A stretch of DNA of 64,000 bases, taken from NCBI RefSeq assembly GCF_014212055.1, contig NZ_JACJVO010000034.1, positions 1 through 64,000 on the forward strand. Direction: 5' to 3'. This document shows, in pieces, positions 1 through 8,043 of this stretch. Position 1 is the first letter of the stretch; each line of letters opens with the position of its first letter. Position numbers and translations under genes: made by a program. Under the pieces are notes generated by a model, which was given only the letters and a program-made list of their open reading frames with translations, did no database searches and was not told the DNA's origin. Origin of the DNA: Cohnella zeiphila (lineage in GTDB: Bacteria > Bacillota > Bacilli > Paenibacillales > Paenibacillaceae).

Positions 1-190
1 CGCGGCAGGATTCACTTCATGTTGCGGCCTGGTCTGTTGCTCGCCCTGTCTCTGACAGGTACTTCCGTCGATGCGCTTCTACGCACAGATTTCGCCATAC
101 GCAGGCATCCTAGCTACACGGGGACTTGGCCCCTCCCGTGACCGGACTTTCACCGGCTAGAGAATGCGTGCTTCGCTGGGCACGCGGGAC
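1..190 (-). mobile_element. probable 5' end of a group II intron (cut by window edge)
   Basis: Read on the minus strand, this stretch has the layout of group II intron domain I. A GCGTGCCC-like 5' start (near 185) is followed by a GGTGAAAGTCCGG hairpin (about 131-153) and then stem segments ending at the window edge. The order resembles my recollection of small bacterial (class C) introns. It begins only a few bases past the T-run of the terminator at 191-224, the preferred landing place of class C introns. No maturase gene is visible, because the element would continue to the left of position 1. It could instead be another structured RNA; the call rests on pattern memory, not an alignment. 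Confidence 0.55.
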
Positions 191-224
191 AAAAAAATCC
201 GCAGCCCTTGAACGGGCTGCGGAT
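191..224 (-). terminator. Rho-independent terminator of the CYTH-like gene
   Basis: Perfect 11-bp arms, ATCCGCAGCCC at 197-207 and its complement at 214-224, enclose a 6-nt loop. On the minus strand they are followed by seven T. The structure lies 30 bp past the stop codon of the minus-strand gene that ends at 254. Confidence 0.9.
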
Positions 225-253
225 TCGGACGGGGCTTGTCCGCCCCGCTTCCT

Positions 254-1117
254 TTAATAGCGTTCCAGGATCAGCGAAGTCTTGAGACCGTCTTGGGGCA
301 GGAACCAGCCCTTGGAGATCAGCTCGTTCTTCAGCGCGTCCCGCTTCGTCGAAGCGACGGCGGCGTCATCCTCCTTGAAGGAAGCTTCGACGATGTAGTC
401 GTAGCCGCTTCCCGACGCCTTCTTGATCTCCCAGACTTCGATATACAGCTTCTCGCCGTTCCACTGGCCGATCGACCGCTTGGCGCTTACCGGTCCGTAA
501 ATATGCGCATCCTTGAGAATGTCCTTGGCCCAGTCGTCGGAGTTCAAGTCCTCCATCTTGCCCGGCAGACGGTCAACCGCCATGTCGCGGGAATCGTCCG
601 CATCGGGCAGCTCCATGCCGTCATAGCCGGACTTCTCTTCGTCCTTGTCGTTGCTGAAGCTGAGCGTCTGGGTGGAGTAGCCCCAATCGACCTGGGCCTC
701 GTAATCCTCCTCGTCCGCGTCGAACCCGTCCGCCGCCGCTTCGTCCAGCGCGGCTTGCAGATTGCCGTTTACGATCGGATAACGCTTCTTGTACGTCAGC
801 TCGAAGTCCTCGTCGCCGTCCGATTCCATCTTGCGGATGCGGACCTCCCAGCCTTCATTGTTCAAGTCCAGGTCGTTGCTGTCCAGGTATTCCACGTTCA
901 TTTTCTCGACCGTGGACGGCATGCCGAACTCGCTGAGCACATCGCTCTTCAGCTTGTGATCCGAGTTCAGGACGATCGCCGGATCCAGATACCACTTCAC
1001 TTCGTAGTTCGGGGTCGCTACACCCGATGCATGAGCCGTTCCCGTGTTCGACATGCCGGACAGCAGAACTCCGGTTCCCAGAACGGCGGCGGCGAACATC
1101 ATGACTTTGCGTTTCAT
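254..1117 (-). CDS. secreted CYTH-like domain protein
   Basis: A protein of 287 residues. It opens with a Sec signal peptide (MKRKVMMF, a hydrophobic run, then a THAS-like cleavage area near residue 31). The mature part has the alternating strand pattern of CYTH/triphosphatase-like folds: VEYLDSNDLDLNNEGWEVRI, then RIRK and ELTYKKR. In that superfamily, charged residues on strands line a tunnel that binds phosphate compounds. The similarity is by eye only, and an extracytoplasmic CYTH protein would be unusual. The start is placed at the ATG before the signal peptide; a longer reading from TTG at 1285 would put 56 unlikely residues in front of it. The gene stands alone, has its own terminator, and is divergent from the monooxygenase gene. 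Confidence 0.6.
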   Translation of the reverse strand: MKRKVMMFAAAVLGTGVLLSGMSNTGTAHASGVATPNYEVKWYLDPAIVLNSDHKLKSDVLSEFGMPSTVEKMNVEYLDSNDLDLNNEGWEVRIRKMESDGDEDFELTYKKRYPIVNGNLQAALDEAAADGFDADEEDYEAQVDWGYSTQTLSFSNDKDEEKSGYDGMELPDADDSRDMAVDRLPGKMEDLNSDDWAKDILKDAHIYGPVSAKRSIGQWNGEKLYIEVWEIKKASGSGYDYIVEASFKEDDAAVASTKRDALKNELISKGWFLPQDGLKTSLILERY

Positions 1118-1304
1118 CAACAAATCCCTCCCTCGATTCTTGCCGGATACCGAATGCGGCGCGGCAAGTTGTTTCCACTGTATCAAGGAAATGTTTGGGA
1201 GGAATGATAGCCGCGTCAACGGAAAATGAAGCAAAACGCTTCTTTTTCTTGTTCCCCATCGATATCGTCTATACTCGGAAGCCAAGTTTATTTGCTAACT
1301 ATAT

Positions 1305-1333
1305 TTGAGAAACATTAATTTTTATAGTATAGT
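1305..1333 (+). promoter_or_regulatory. SigA-type promoter of the luciferase-like monooxygenase gene
   Basis: TTGAGA at 1305-1310 and TATAGT at 1328-1333 are separated by exactly 17 bp and lie 29 bp before the ATG at 1362. The placement also argues against an upstream start for that gene, because a longer reading would start inside the promoter. Confidence 0.7.
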
Positions 1334-1361
1334 AATCGTAAAAAAGAGGAGGCGGCTCAAC

Positions 1362-2438
1362 ATGGAACCGCAACAAAAGCCGTTCATGGAGATCGGAATC
1401 AGCACGTTCCTGGAGACGGCGGTCCATCCCGCCACCGGAGAACGGGTCAGTCAGACGCAGCGGCTGCGCGACGCCGTCGAAGAGATCGTACTGGCCGACC
1501 AGGTCGGGCTGGACGTTTACGGAATCGGGGAACATCACCGGCCCGACTACGCGAGCAGCGCCCCGGCCGTCGTGCTGGCGGCGGCCGCGACCCGCACGAA
1601 GCACATTCGCCTGACAAGCGCCGTCACCGTCCTGTCCTCGGACGACCCGGTACGCGTATACCAAAGCTTCTCGACGCTGGACGCCCTCTCGAACGGCCGC
1701 GCCGAGATTATGGCGGGTCGGGGATCGTTTATCGAATCTTTTCCGCTGTTCGGTTACAGCCTGAACGATTATGACGAGCTTTACGAGGAGAAGCTGGAGC
1801 TGCTGCTGGCCATCCGCGAGTCGGAGAAAGTAAGCTGGCGCGGCAGCCGCCACCGCGCCGCTATCGACAACCTGGGCGTTTACCCGCGCTCGGTGCAGGA
1901 GCCGCTGCCCGTCTGGATCGCCAGCGGCGGCAATCCGGAGTCCGCCGTGCGGGCGGGCTCGCTCGGCCTGCCGATCGTGTTCGCCATCATCGGCGGCATG
2001 CCGGAGCGATTTGCTCCGCTCGTCGCTCTCTATAAGAAGGCCGCCGAGCAGGCCGGACACAATCCCGCCAAGCTGCAGATCGCGACGCACTCGCACGGCC
2101 TGGTCGGCGACAGCCGCGAGCAGGCGGGCGATCTCATTTTCCCGTCCGTGCAGGCCCAGATGAACGCCATCGGCCGGGAACGCGGCTGGCCGCCGTACTC
2201 CCGCGATACGTTCGATTCGGCATGCAGCCTGCGGGGCGTCCTCTATGTGGGCGATCCCGAATACGTCGCCGAGAAGATCGTGCTGCTGCGCAAGAATCTG
2301 GGCGTCACCCGCTTCTTCCTGCATGCCGACATCAGCACGATCCCGCACCGCGACATCATGCATTCCATCGAACTGCTCGGAACCCGCGTCGTTCCGATCG
2401 TGCGCAAGGAACTGGCTCGCATCGAGGGCGGCGGCTGA
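1362..2438 (+). CDS. LLM-class flavin-dependent oxidoreductase (bacterial luciferase-like)
   Basis: A protein of 358 residues, the usual length for luciferase-like monooxygenases, which use reduced flavin in a TIM barrel to oxidise small organic substrates. Family signatures are the GEHHRPDYASSAPAVVLAA segment near residue 63 and TKHIRLTSAVTVLSSDDPVR near 88. NGRAEIMAGRGSFIESFPLF follows, with the C-terminal GDPEYVAEKIV segment. The ATG is preceded by AAGAGGAGG at good spacing. It is a single-gene transcript bounded by a 17-bp-spaced promoter and a downstream hairpin. The physiological substrate cannot be read from sequence. Confidence 0.88.
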   Translation: MEPQQKPFMEIGISTFLETAVHPATGERVSQTQRLRDAVEEIVLADQVGLDVYGIGEHHRPDYASSAPAVVLAAAATRTKHIRLTSAVTVLSSDDPVRVYQSFSTLDALSNGRAEIMAGRGSFIESFPLFGYSLNDYDELYEEKLELLLAIRESEKVSWRGSRHRAAIDNLGVYPRSVQEPLPVWIASGGNPESAVRAGSLGLPIVFAIIGGMPERFAPLVALYKKAAEQAGHNPAKLQIATHSHGLVGDSREQAGDLIFPSVQAQMNAIGRERGWPPYSRDTFDSACSLRGVLYVGDPEYVAEKIVLLRKNLGVTRFFLHADISTIPHRDIMHSIELLGTRVVPIVRKELARIEGGG

Positions 2439-2456
2439 GAGAGAAGAGCGGCAAGA

Positions 2457-2481
2457 GGGCAGAGCCGAATCGGCTCTGCCC
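2457..2481. terminator. hairpin between convergent genes
   Basis: GGGCAGAGCC and GGCTCTGCCC form perfect 10-bp arms around GAATC, 18 bp past the monooxygenase stop codon and 17 bp past the end of the convergent gene at 2499. The T-tract is weak on both strands, so termination efficiency is uncertain. Confidence 0.6.
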
Positions 2482-2498
2482 TTCGCGCGTCTCGCCCG

Positions 2499-3635
2499 TC
2501 AGCCCCCAAGAAAAAAGCCTCCGGCGGCGGCCCTCACTCTCGCTTTTCTCCTGAACGCCAACCAGGCATGAATCAAGATCAAGCCCATCTCCAGCACCCA
2601 GATCACGGCGACCGCCCATCCGCTCGGGTCGATCTGCAGGTAGTTGAAGTCCGCGAATTGCTTGCGTACGAACAGATCCGCCACTTTGCCCGCAACGGGA
2701 TAGATCACGTCGTTGAAGTCGGTCACCGGACCCATTCCCATCATCAGGTCCTGAACTTCCAGCTTCAGAATATCCGTCTCGCTCCACGAGAAAGCGTACA
2801 CCCATTGAAACCGGCCGCCGGAATCCATGCTGAAGCTGACGATAAAATCGTTCTTGTTCCCGTTCTCCCACTTGTCCTGCAGCGCCAGCCCGTACTCCCG
2901 GGGCTTGTCCGCCCCCAGGTTGACGAAGATCAGGTTCACTTCTTTCCATGATCTCGTTTTGCCGGGATTGTCGGGATCGTCCACCTGCTTGTTCAAAAGC
3001 GAATTCGCCTGATTTAAGTAAGCCTCGGCCGCCTGCTTGTTCGGAACGTCTCCGACGATCCGCGGGATATCCGTATATCCATAGACCACGTCCGGGTAGG
3101 CAGGCAGATCGGGGTACAAGTCGAGATCGATATCCTTGTTCTTGAAAATACTGTAGGAAGCTTTGACCCGATTCACGTAATGATGCACGGAAGCGGAAGG
3201 GGAGCCGATCGGAAAAAATTGCGCCAGCTCCGCGTCGGAATTCGGATAGTCATCGTCGAAGGAACGGCCGTTCTCGTACGGATTGTCCACCTTGATCTCT
3301 CCGCCGTCCGTCGTATAGATATAGTTTTTGGCATCATGATGCTCCCAGTACGCCTCGTGCGTCGTGCAGCTTTCCTCGCCCGAAGAATCCTTCGTGCACG
3401 TAGTGGTCTCGGGATGGTATTCGTCCCATTCTTCCTTATGATCGACAGAGCTGACGGTTCCCGACCAGACCTCGGTATCGTACGTCTGCCAATAATAATC
3501 TGCGAGAACGGTCCCGGCCAGGAATACCGCCGCGACGAAGCTGACGAACAGCCAACGGCGAAATCGCCGGCCGCGAAGGATCTCGATAAAGAAACCGGCC
3601 AGCAGCACGGCAAAAAACGCGATCCAGTGGGCCAT
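2499..3635 (-). CDS. membrane-anchored protein with large extracytoplasmic domain, partner of LemA-like gene
   Basis: A protein of 378 residues that I do not recognise. Two hydrophobic helices near the N-terminus (about residues 3-18 and 27-46) are followed by an extracytoplasmic region of roughly 290 residues. A membrane helix (about 340-360) and a short basic tail end it. The exposed part is acidic and aromatic-rich and contains a CTKDSSGEESC loop that could form a disulfide (about residues 80-90). Its ribosome site, AGGGAG, overlaps the stop codon of the LemA-like gene 2 bp upstream, so the two are translationally coupled. This suggests a shared membrane function; the function itself is unknown. 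Confidence 0.75.
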   Translation of the reverse strand: MAHWIAFFAVLLAGFFIEILRGRRFRRWLFVSFVAAVFLAGTVLADYYWQTYDTEVWSGTVSSVDHKEEWDEYHPETTTCTKDSSGEESCTTHEAYWEHHDAKNYIYTTDGGEIKVDNPYENGRSFDDDYPNSDAELAQFFPIGSPSASVHHYVNRVKASYSIFKNKDIDLDLYPDLPAYPDVVYGYTDIPRIVGDVPNKQAAEAYLNQANSLLNKQVDDPDNPGKTRSWKEVNLIFVNLGADKPREYGLALQDKWENGNKNDFIVSFSMDSGGRFQWVYAFSWSETDILKLEVQDLMMGMGPVTDFNDVIYPVAGKVADLFVRKQFADFNYLQIDPSGWAVAVIWVLEMGLILIHAWLAFRRKARVRAAAGGFFLGG

Positions 3636-3637
3636 GT

Positions 3638-4174
3638 CTACTCCCTAAGCTTGATTTCGTCGTCTTTGCCGGTTTCAAACGCGTTGCTCGTGCGGTCCGA
3701 AGTAATCATGTATTTGGATCCGTCCAGTTCCTTGAAACGGAAAATCGCATTCATGATCACGTGCTTGCGGATAAAGGTGTTGTATTCCCGAATCTGGTCG
3801 AGAACCTCCTTCTGGTTGCGGTCAAACTCCGTTCTTCCCGCCGACACCTCGTTCTGAAGCTTCGTGTAAAGCGAGCTGTCCATTCGAGGATTCTGTTCCT
3901 GTACCATCTGGAACAACAGCGAAGAGTCCTGATATCGGCCGGAGATAATATCGCCGTATACCTTCTTCATGTCGTCCGCCTGCATGTCGGTGACCTGCGC
4001 CATCTCCTTGAACCGTTTCCACATGTTGTCGTAATTCGATTGGTTGGACAGGTACTGGGCTTTGATCTGTTCGTCAAGCGCGACCGCGGTATTGCGGTGG
4101 CCCCATATGACGGCGGCGCCGATCAACACGATAATCAGCACGACCCCGATAAAACCCAAACAACCCAATGCCAA
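3638..4174 (-). CDS. LemA-like membrane protein
   Basis: A single-pass membrane protein: a hydrophobic N-terminal helix (LGCLGFIGVVLIIVLIGAAV) is followed by a helical-bundle region. The sequence after the helix (TAVALDEQIKAQYLSNQSNY) matches the LemA pattern, in which a short N-terminal tail sits outside and the helical domain follows. The start is uncertain. I chose TTG at 4174, preceded by AGGGGA, because it puts the membrane helix at the N-terminus. The frame stays open to TTG at 4291, but that start has no ribosome site. The gene is coupled to the membrane protein downstream. LemA family function is poorly defined. Confidence 0.65.
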   Translation of the reverse strand: MALGCLGFIGVVLIIVLIGAAVIWGHRNTAVALDEQIKAQYLSNQSNYDNMWKRFKEMAQVTDMQADDMKKVYGDIISGRYQDSSLLFQMVQEQNPRMDSSLYTKLQNEVSAGRTEFDRNQKEVLDQIREYNTFIRKHVIMNAIFRFKELDGSKYMITSDRTSNAFETGKDDEIKLRE

Positions 4175-4366
4175 TAATTTGGTGCTTCCCCTGTTGGAGC
4201 CTTCTGCTTGAGCCAAAAAAAACGACACATCCTCTGTATATGATATGACCAACAGAAGTGAATTCCATAAATATCCTGAAAATCCTGCCAATTGTTCGAG
4301 CTATTTCTACATTTTTTGCAAGGAGCAGGGCGTCAGTCGGACGGCCGCCGGGGAGCGCGAACGGCT

Positions 4367-4547
4367 AACGAATCTCAGCGGCGCTATCCCGGGAAAATTA
4401 AGGATGGGACGAACGTAACGAAACGGACAGACCTTATGAGAGCAGATGCTGGACGTCTGCCGAGTCAAACGGGCCCATAAGCCTCCTACGATTCGTTACA
4501 ACGCAAACCGCTCTATTTTTCGCCAAATAAGATCGTTTGGTTTCGTT
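4367..4547. repeat. four-unit inverted intergenic repeat, locus 1
   Basis: The 500-bp gene-free gap from 4175 to 4674 holds four degenerate units with the pattern AACGAA, about 10-14 variable bases, then CTTAT and often GGCC. Two are direct (starting 4367 and 4417) and two are inverted (ending 4497 and 4547), so spacing is 50 bp within each pair. The inner pair also forms nested arms: GTAACGAA 4415-4422 with TTCGTTAC 4492-4499, CTTATG 4433-4438 with CATAAG 4476-4481, GCAGA 4442-4446 with TCTGC 4456-4460. The rest of the gap shows no gene and only a small CCCGCGT hairpin at 4562-4581 before the terminator. Confidence 0.65.
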
Positions 4548-4612
4548 GGGAGCGAGACAGCCCCGCGTGCTTGGACGCGGGCGCGACACGCCGTGCCGTT
4601 AGCGCGCGGCAA

Positions 4613-4647
4613 CAAAAAAAGGGACCTTCGACATTTCCGAAAGTCCC
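4613..4647 (-). terminator. terminator of the MFS transporter gene
   Basis: On the minus strand, GGGACTTTCG and CGAAGGTCCC (one wobble pair) form a hairpin followed by eight T. It lies 28 bp past the stop codon of the transporter gene. Confidence 0.85.
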
Positions 4648-4674
4648 TTCCCTTATAAAGACGCCTCAGCCCGC

Positions 4675-5907
4675 TCAGCCGCGTTCCGCCGCCCGAGACA
4701 ATGCCCGTTTGCCCGAAGATACGGGCTTCCGGTGGAGGAAAACCGCCGCCAGCCCGGCGACCGCCACGAGAAGGCCGCAGATGAGGCCGATGACGCCGGG
4801 CCACCGGTAAGCCGTCAAAAACACGCCGCCGGAAGCGCCGATCAGACTGGAGCCGAAGTAATAGAACAGCAGGTACAGCGATGACGCGTACACTTTGTGC
4901 GCCGGAGGCGCGATTTTCCCCACCCATCCGCTCGCAATCGTATGCCCGCCGAAAAATCCGAAGGCAAACAAAACGATGCCCGCGATCATCGGGATCAAGT
5001 GGCCGAACAGCGTCAGGGCCGCCCCGAGCAGCGATAGCGCCACGCCGACGCCGATCAGTCCGGCGCGGGAATGGCGGTCGGCCAGCCTGCCGAACACGAC
5101 GGAGCTCCAAGACCCGACCAACTGGAAGACGAAGAGCGAACCGATCACGGTCTGGCTCAGGTTCAAGGGGGGCCGGGACAGCGGATAGCCGATATAGTTG
5201 AACAGAGTCACGTAGCTTCCGAGCAGAAGAAATCCGACGAGGTACAGAACCGGCAGCCTCCGGTCGGAGAAGCCGCTCTTGAACCCGCCGATCCAATGCC
5301 GGAACGAGACACTTTCCGGCTTGAAATTCCGCGAATCCGGCAGGCGGAGCAGGAACAGCACGCTGCACGCCATGCTGACGACCCCCACCGCGAGCATGCC
5401 GACGTGCCAATCGAACAGGTCCGTCAGCAGACTGACGACGATCCGGCCCGCGAATCCGCCGACGGCGTTGCCCGCCACGTAGACGCCCATCACTTTGCCG
5501 AGGCTGCCGGGGGAGATTTCTTCGTTCAAGTAGGTCATGGCAATCGCCGGAAAACCGGAAAGACTGATGCCTTCGAGCAGGCGAAGGACGAGAAGCGCAT
5601 GAAAATCGTGGCAAAAGGCGGAGGCGATCGCCAGCGCCGAGGTGATGAGAAGCGAGGCGCTCATCAAGTTTTTTCTGCCCCAGGCGTTCGAGAAGACGGA
5701 GACGAGCAGCATGCTGACCGCCAGCGTCAAGGTTGAGCAGGAGATGACCAGGCTGGCCGCGGAAGGCGCGATCCCGAATTGCTCGGCGAATGGCCCGATC
5801 AGCGTCTGCGGACTATACAGAATGGCGAACGTCACCAGGCTCCCGAGCAGCATGCCCAGCATCGCCCTCCGATATTCCCCGCTGCCGTCCGCGATATGCG
5901 TTTGCAT
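4675..5907 (-). CDS. MFS transporter, YnfM-like
   Basis: A protein of 410 residues with about twelve membrane helices, the normal size for a major facilitator. The N-terminal half carries the family pattern between helices 2 and 3 (SNAWGRKNLM) and RLLEGISLSGFPAIAMTYL. The long central loop is near LRLPDSRNFKPESV. The best resemblance is to the YnfM/arabinose-efflux-like drug-H+ antiporter branch. The start is the ATG at 5907 with TAGGA 6 bases ahead; the TTG six codons upstream lacks a ribosome site. It is divergent from a LysR regulator, the common arrangement in which the regulator controls the exporter. The substrate is unknown. Confidence 0.85.
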   Translation of the reverse strand: MQTHIADGSGEYRRAMLGMLLGSLVTFAILYSPQTLIGPFAEQFGIAPSAASLVISCSTLTLAVSMLLVSVFSNAWGRKNLMSASLLITSALAIASAFCHDFHALLVLRLLEGISLSGFPAIAMTYLNEEISPGSLGKVMGVYVAGNAVGGFAGRIVVSLLTDLFDWHVGMLAVGVVSMACSVLFLLRLPDSRNFKPESVSFRHWIGGFKSGFSDRRLPVLYLVGFLLLGSYVTLFNYIGYPLSRPPLNLSQTVIGSLFVFQLVGSWSSVVFGRLADRHSRAGLIGVGVALSLLGAALTLFGHLIPMIAGIVLFAFGFFGGHTIASGWVGKIAPPAHKVYASSLYLLFYYFGSSLIGASGGVFLTAYRWPGVIGLICGLLVAVAGLAAVFLHRKPVSSGKRALSRAAERG

Positions 5908-5970
5908 CTTATTCCTAACCCCCAACGAGTATCTTCTAAGCTGTCTTTTCGTTCGCCTCTTAGTTTACCT

Positions 5971-5999
5971 TTGACAAGTCATAACGTCTAATTTATTAT
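5971..5999 (+). promoter_or_regulatory. SigA-type promoter of the LysR gene
   Basis: A consensus TTGACA (5971-5976) and TATTAT (5994-5999) are separated by 17 bp, 46 bp before the LysR start. The divergent transporter promoter must lie within or beside this 138-bp gap, which fits the usual LysR control of both directions. Confidence 0.75.
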
Positions 6000-6045
6000 T
6001 GTTATCCAAATCATGCAATTTCGTTATCAATACAAGAGAGCGGGG

Positions 6046-6927
6046 ATGGCGATGGAGTGGCAGCAGTTGGAGTATTTTCGGGCGGTGGCCAAGACGGAGC
6101 ACTTCACGAAAGCGGCGGAGCGGCTGGCGATCTCGCAGCCGGCGCTCAGCCGCTCCATCACGCTTCTGGAAGATACGCTCGGGGTCTCCCTGTTCGATCG
6201 CGTCGGCCGCTCCGTGCGGCTCAACGATTTCGGCAAGCTGTTCCTCCGGAGAGTGGACACGGCGCTGCAGGAGATTCAGGAAGGCGTGCGGGAGCTTCAG
6301 CAGTTGAAGGATCCGTCTACGGGAACGGTGTCGCTCGCCTTCGTCATGACGGTCGGCCTGAGCCTGCTGCCCGACTTTATCGGCAAGTTCAACCAGAGCT
6401 ATCCCCGCGTGGAGCTGCTGCTTCATCAGAATACGACAACCGCGATCGTGCAGAAGCTCCTGGACCGCGAAGTCGACCTGAGCATCGTCGGCCAGCTGGA
6501 GCCGCCGCATTCGCTCGTCTGGCACAAGCTGGTCGAAGAAGAGCTGTTCGCGTACGTTCCGGCCGGTCACCGGCTGGCGGGGCGGGATTCCATCAAGCTG
6601 GAGGAGCTCGGACAGGACCCGTTCATCAGCTTCAAAAAAGGCTACGGCATGCGCACGTTGACGGAACGGTTCTGCAAGCAGGCGGGTTTCGTTCCGAACG
6701 TCGTGTTCGAGGGAGAAGACGTCGCCACCGTGACCGTGCTCGTCTCTTCCGGCATCGGCGTCACGCTCATCCCCTCCTTCTCGGGCATCGCCTCCGGCCG
6801 GATCAAGCGGCTTCGCGTCACGGAACCGGCCTGCCGCAGGGAGATCGGCCTCGCCTGGCTGAAGGACCGGACGATCTCCCCGTCGGCCGAGCTGTTCCGT
6901 TCCTTTCTGATCCGTCAATTCGCTTAA
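6046..6927 (+). CDS. LysR-family transcriptional regulator
   Basis: A protein of 293 residues. The N-terminal winged helix has the classical LysR signature (EYFRAVAKTEHFTKAAERLA, then ISQPALSRSITLLEDTLGVS). The rest is a periplasmic-binding-protein-like effector domain (residues about 90-290). It should bind the divergent region and control the neighbouring MFS exporter in response to an exported or related small molecule. The start is ATG at 6046 behind GAGAGCGGGG; ATG two codons later is equally possible. Confidence 0.9.
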   Translation: MAMEWQQLEYFRAVAKTEHFTKAAERLAISQPALSRSITLLEDTLGVSLFDRVGRSVRLNDFGKLFLRRVDTALQEIQEGVRELQQLKDPSTGTVSLAFVMTVGLSLLPDFIGKFNQSYPRVELLLHQNTTTAIVQKLLDREVDLSIVGQLEPPHSLVWHKLVEEELFAYVPAGHRLAGRDSIKLEELGQDPFISFKKGYGMRTLTERFCKQAGFVPNVVFEGEDVATVTVLVSSGIGVTLIPSFSGIASGRIKRLRVTEPACRREIGLAWLKDRTISPSAELFRSFLIRQFA

Positions 6928-6963
6928 ATCAAAACCCGCCGGAAGACCGGCGGGTTTTGATTT
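6926..6963. terminator. bidirectional terminator
   Basis: AAATCAAAACCCGCCGG and its complement form 17-bp arms around AAGA, giving an A-tract and T-tract on both strands. It sits between the convergent LysR gene and the ArsR-type gene ending at 6967. Confidence 0.92.
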
Positions 6964-6966
6964 GCT

Positions 6967-7884
6967 TTAGTCCGCTCTAGCGGACTCGTATCGCATGGCC
7001 ACTTCGATATCCTGCCGGTAGTTCCCGAACGACCGGCCGAGCAGCGTCACGCCGCCGCAGTGCTCCGACGTCTCGTCGCACCGGATGCGCAGCGAAATGT
7101 CCTTGCCGTAGCCGATGGCCAGATCGCCCACGGTGACGCTCGACAGCCGCGTGCCGTCGATATGCGAGCCGCCGTCTCCGACGGTCAGCCGTTTCAGGAG
7201 GCCGTAATTGGTGCCCAAGTTCCACCATGACGGCGTATAAGCGCCGCGCTGCGCTCCGAAGTCCCCGGGGCAGGTCCACGTCCCGATCCGCGCGCCGTTG
7301 ATCTCGAACGTAATGTCGGAAGGCCATTGCTCGTTATAGCCGGGCGCTTCGGAGCAAATCTCAAGCGAAATCTCCAGCGCCTTCAGCCGCTGGCCGGCAA
7401 GCAGGAAATTCGGGATGCGATACTCCACCCAACCGCTGCCGAACCAGACGATGCTTGCTTTCACATGCTCCGGATCCGCAAAATAGCGCGGATCGTCAAT
7501 CATGCCGATCACGCTCGAATCCGAGGCCAGCCCGCATGTAGGCTTGACCTCGAACGACGAATATTGGCCGACCGGAATCGAGCTGAAGTAGACGTTCGGC
7601 TCCTTTTTCGACGAGCGGAACTGCAGCAGTACCTGGTCCAGCGCAAGCGAGCATACTTTCTGGGTGCCGCGTTTACCCGGGACGCTCTCCGACTTCACGA
7701 TGCCGGCTTCCTCCAGCTTCTGAACGTGCTTGGTCGTGATGGCCGAAGATACGCCCAGCGTCAACGCCAGATCGCGAATGTTCATCGGATTCTCGCTCAG
7801 CAGCTCCAGAATCCGGATCCGCGTCTCCGAAGCGAGACATTCGAGAAAACGGAAATGGTCGCGTCCGACCTCCAAAATGAGCAT
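6967..7884 (-). CDS. ArsR/SmtB-type regulator with large C-terminal sensory domain
   Basis: A protein of 305 residues. The first 85 form an ArsR-type winged helix (ASETRIRILELLSENPMNIR, then LGVSSAITTKHVQKLEEAGI). The remaining 210 residues are a beta-rich domain (WVEYRIPNFLLAGQRLKALE, and EINGARIGTWTCPGDFG). It has no cysteine metal site typical of short ArsR proteins, so a sugar or sugar-derived ligand is more likely. It is divergent from the GH2 glycosidase and shares a 159-bp control region that contains two palindromes. The ribosome site is AGGAGG before ATG 7884. I infer that it represses itself and the glycosidase gene. Confidence 0.82.
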   Translation of the reverse strand: MLILEVGRDHFRFLECLASETRIRILELLSENPMNIRDLALTLGVSSAITTKHVQKLEEAGIVKSESVPGKRGTQKVCSLALDQVLLQFRSSKKEPNVYFSSIPVGQYSSFEVKPTCGLASDSSVIGMIDDPRYFADPEHVKASIVWFGSGWVEYRIPNFLLAGQRLKALEISLEICSEAPGYNEQWPSDITFEINGARIGTWTCPGDFGAQRGAYTPSWWNLGTNYGLLKRLTVGDGGSHIDGTRLSSVTVGDLAIGYGKDISLRIRCDETSEHCGGVTLLGRSFGNYRQDIEVAMRYESARAD

Positions 7885-7922
7885 GGGATCCTCCTTATCG
7901 GTGCTTGAACGGATTCATTATA

Positions 7923-8014
7923 TAACCTGTAGGTTAATCGATCAACTTCTATTGACATCAAAAGAACAAAGAAAGTAAGATGGCTTTGGAATCGTATTCG
8001 GTTAATTAATTAAC
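7923..8014. promoter_or_regulatory. candidate operators between ArsR-type regulator and GH2 gene
   Basis: Two dyads lie in the divergent gap. One is TAACCT-GT-AGGTTA at 7923-7936, and the other is the perfect 14-bp palindrome GTTAATTAATTAAC at 8001-8014. They flank the GH2 promoter and both contain GTTA/TAAC arms, so they suit a dimeric winged-helix repressor. Assignment to the neighbouring regulator is inferred from position. Confidence 0.5.
7952..7981 (+). promoter_or_regulatory. promoter of the GH2 glycosidase gene
   Basis: A perfect TTGACA (7952-7957) and TAAGAT (7976-7981) are 18 bp apart. The second palindrome (8001-8014) lies 20 bp downstream, in a position where a bound repressor would block transcription. 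Confidence 0.6.
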
Positions 8015-8043
8015 TCAAAAGTTATCCAAAAGGAGTGACGGCA

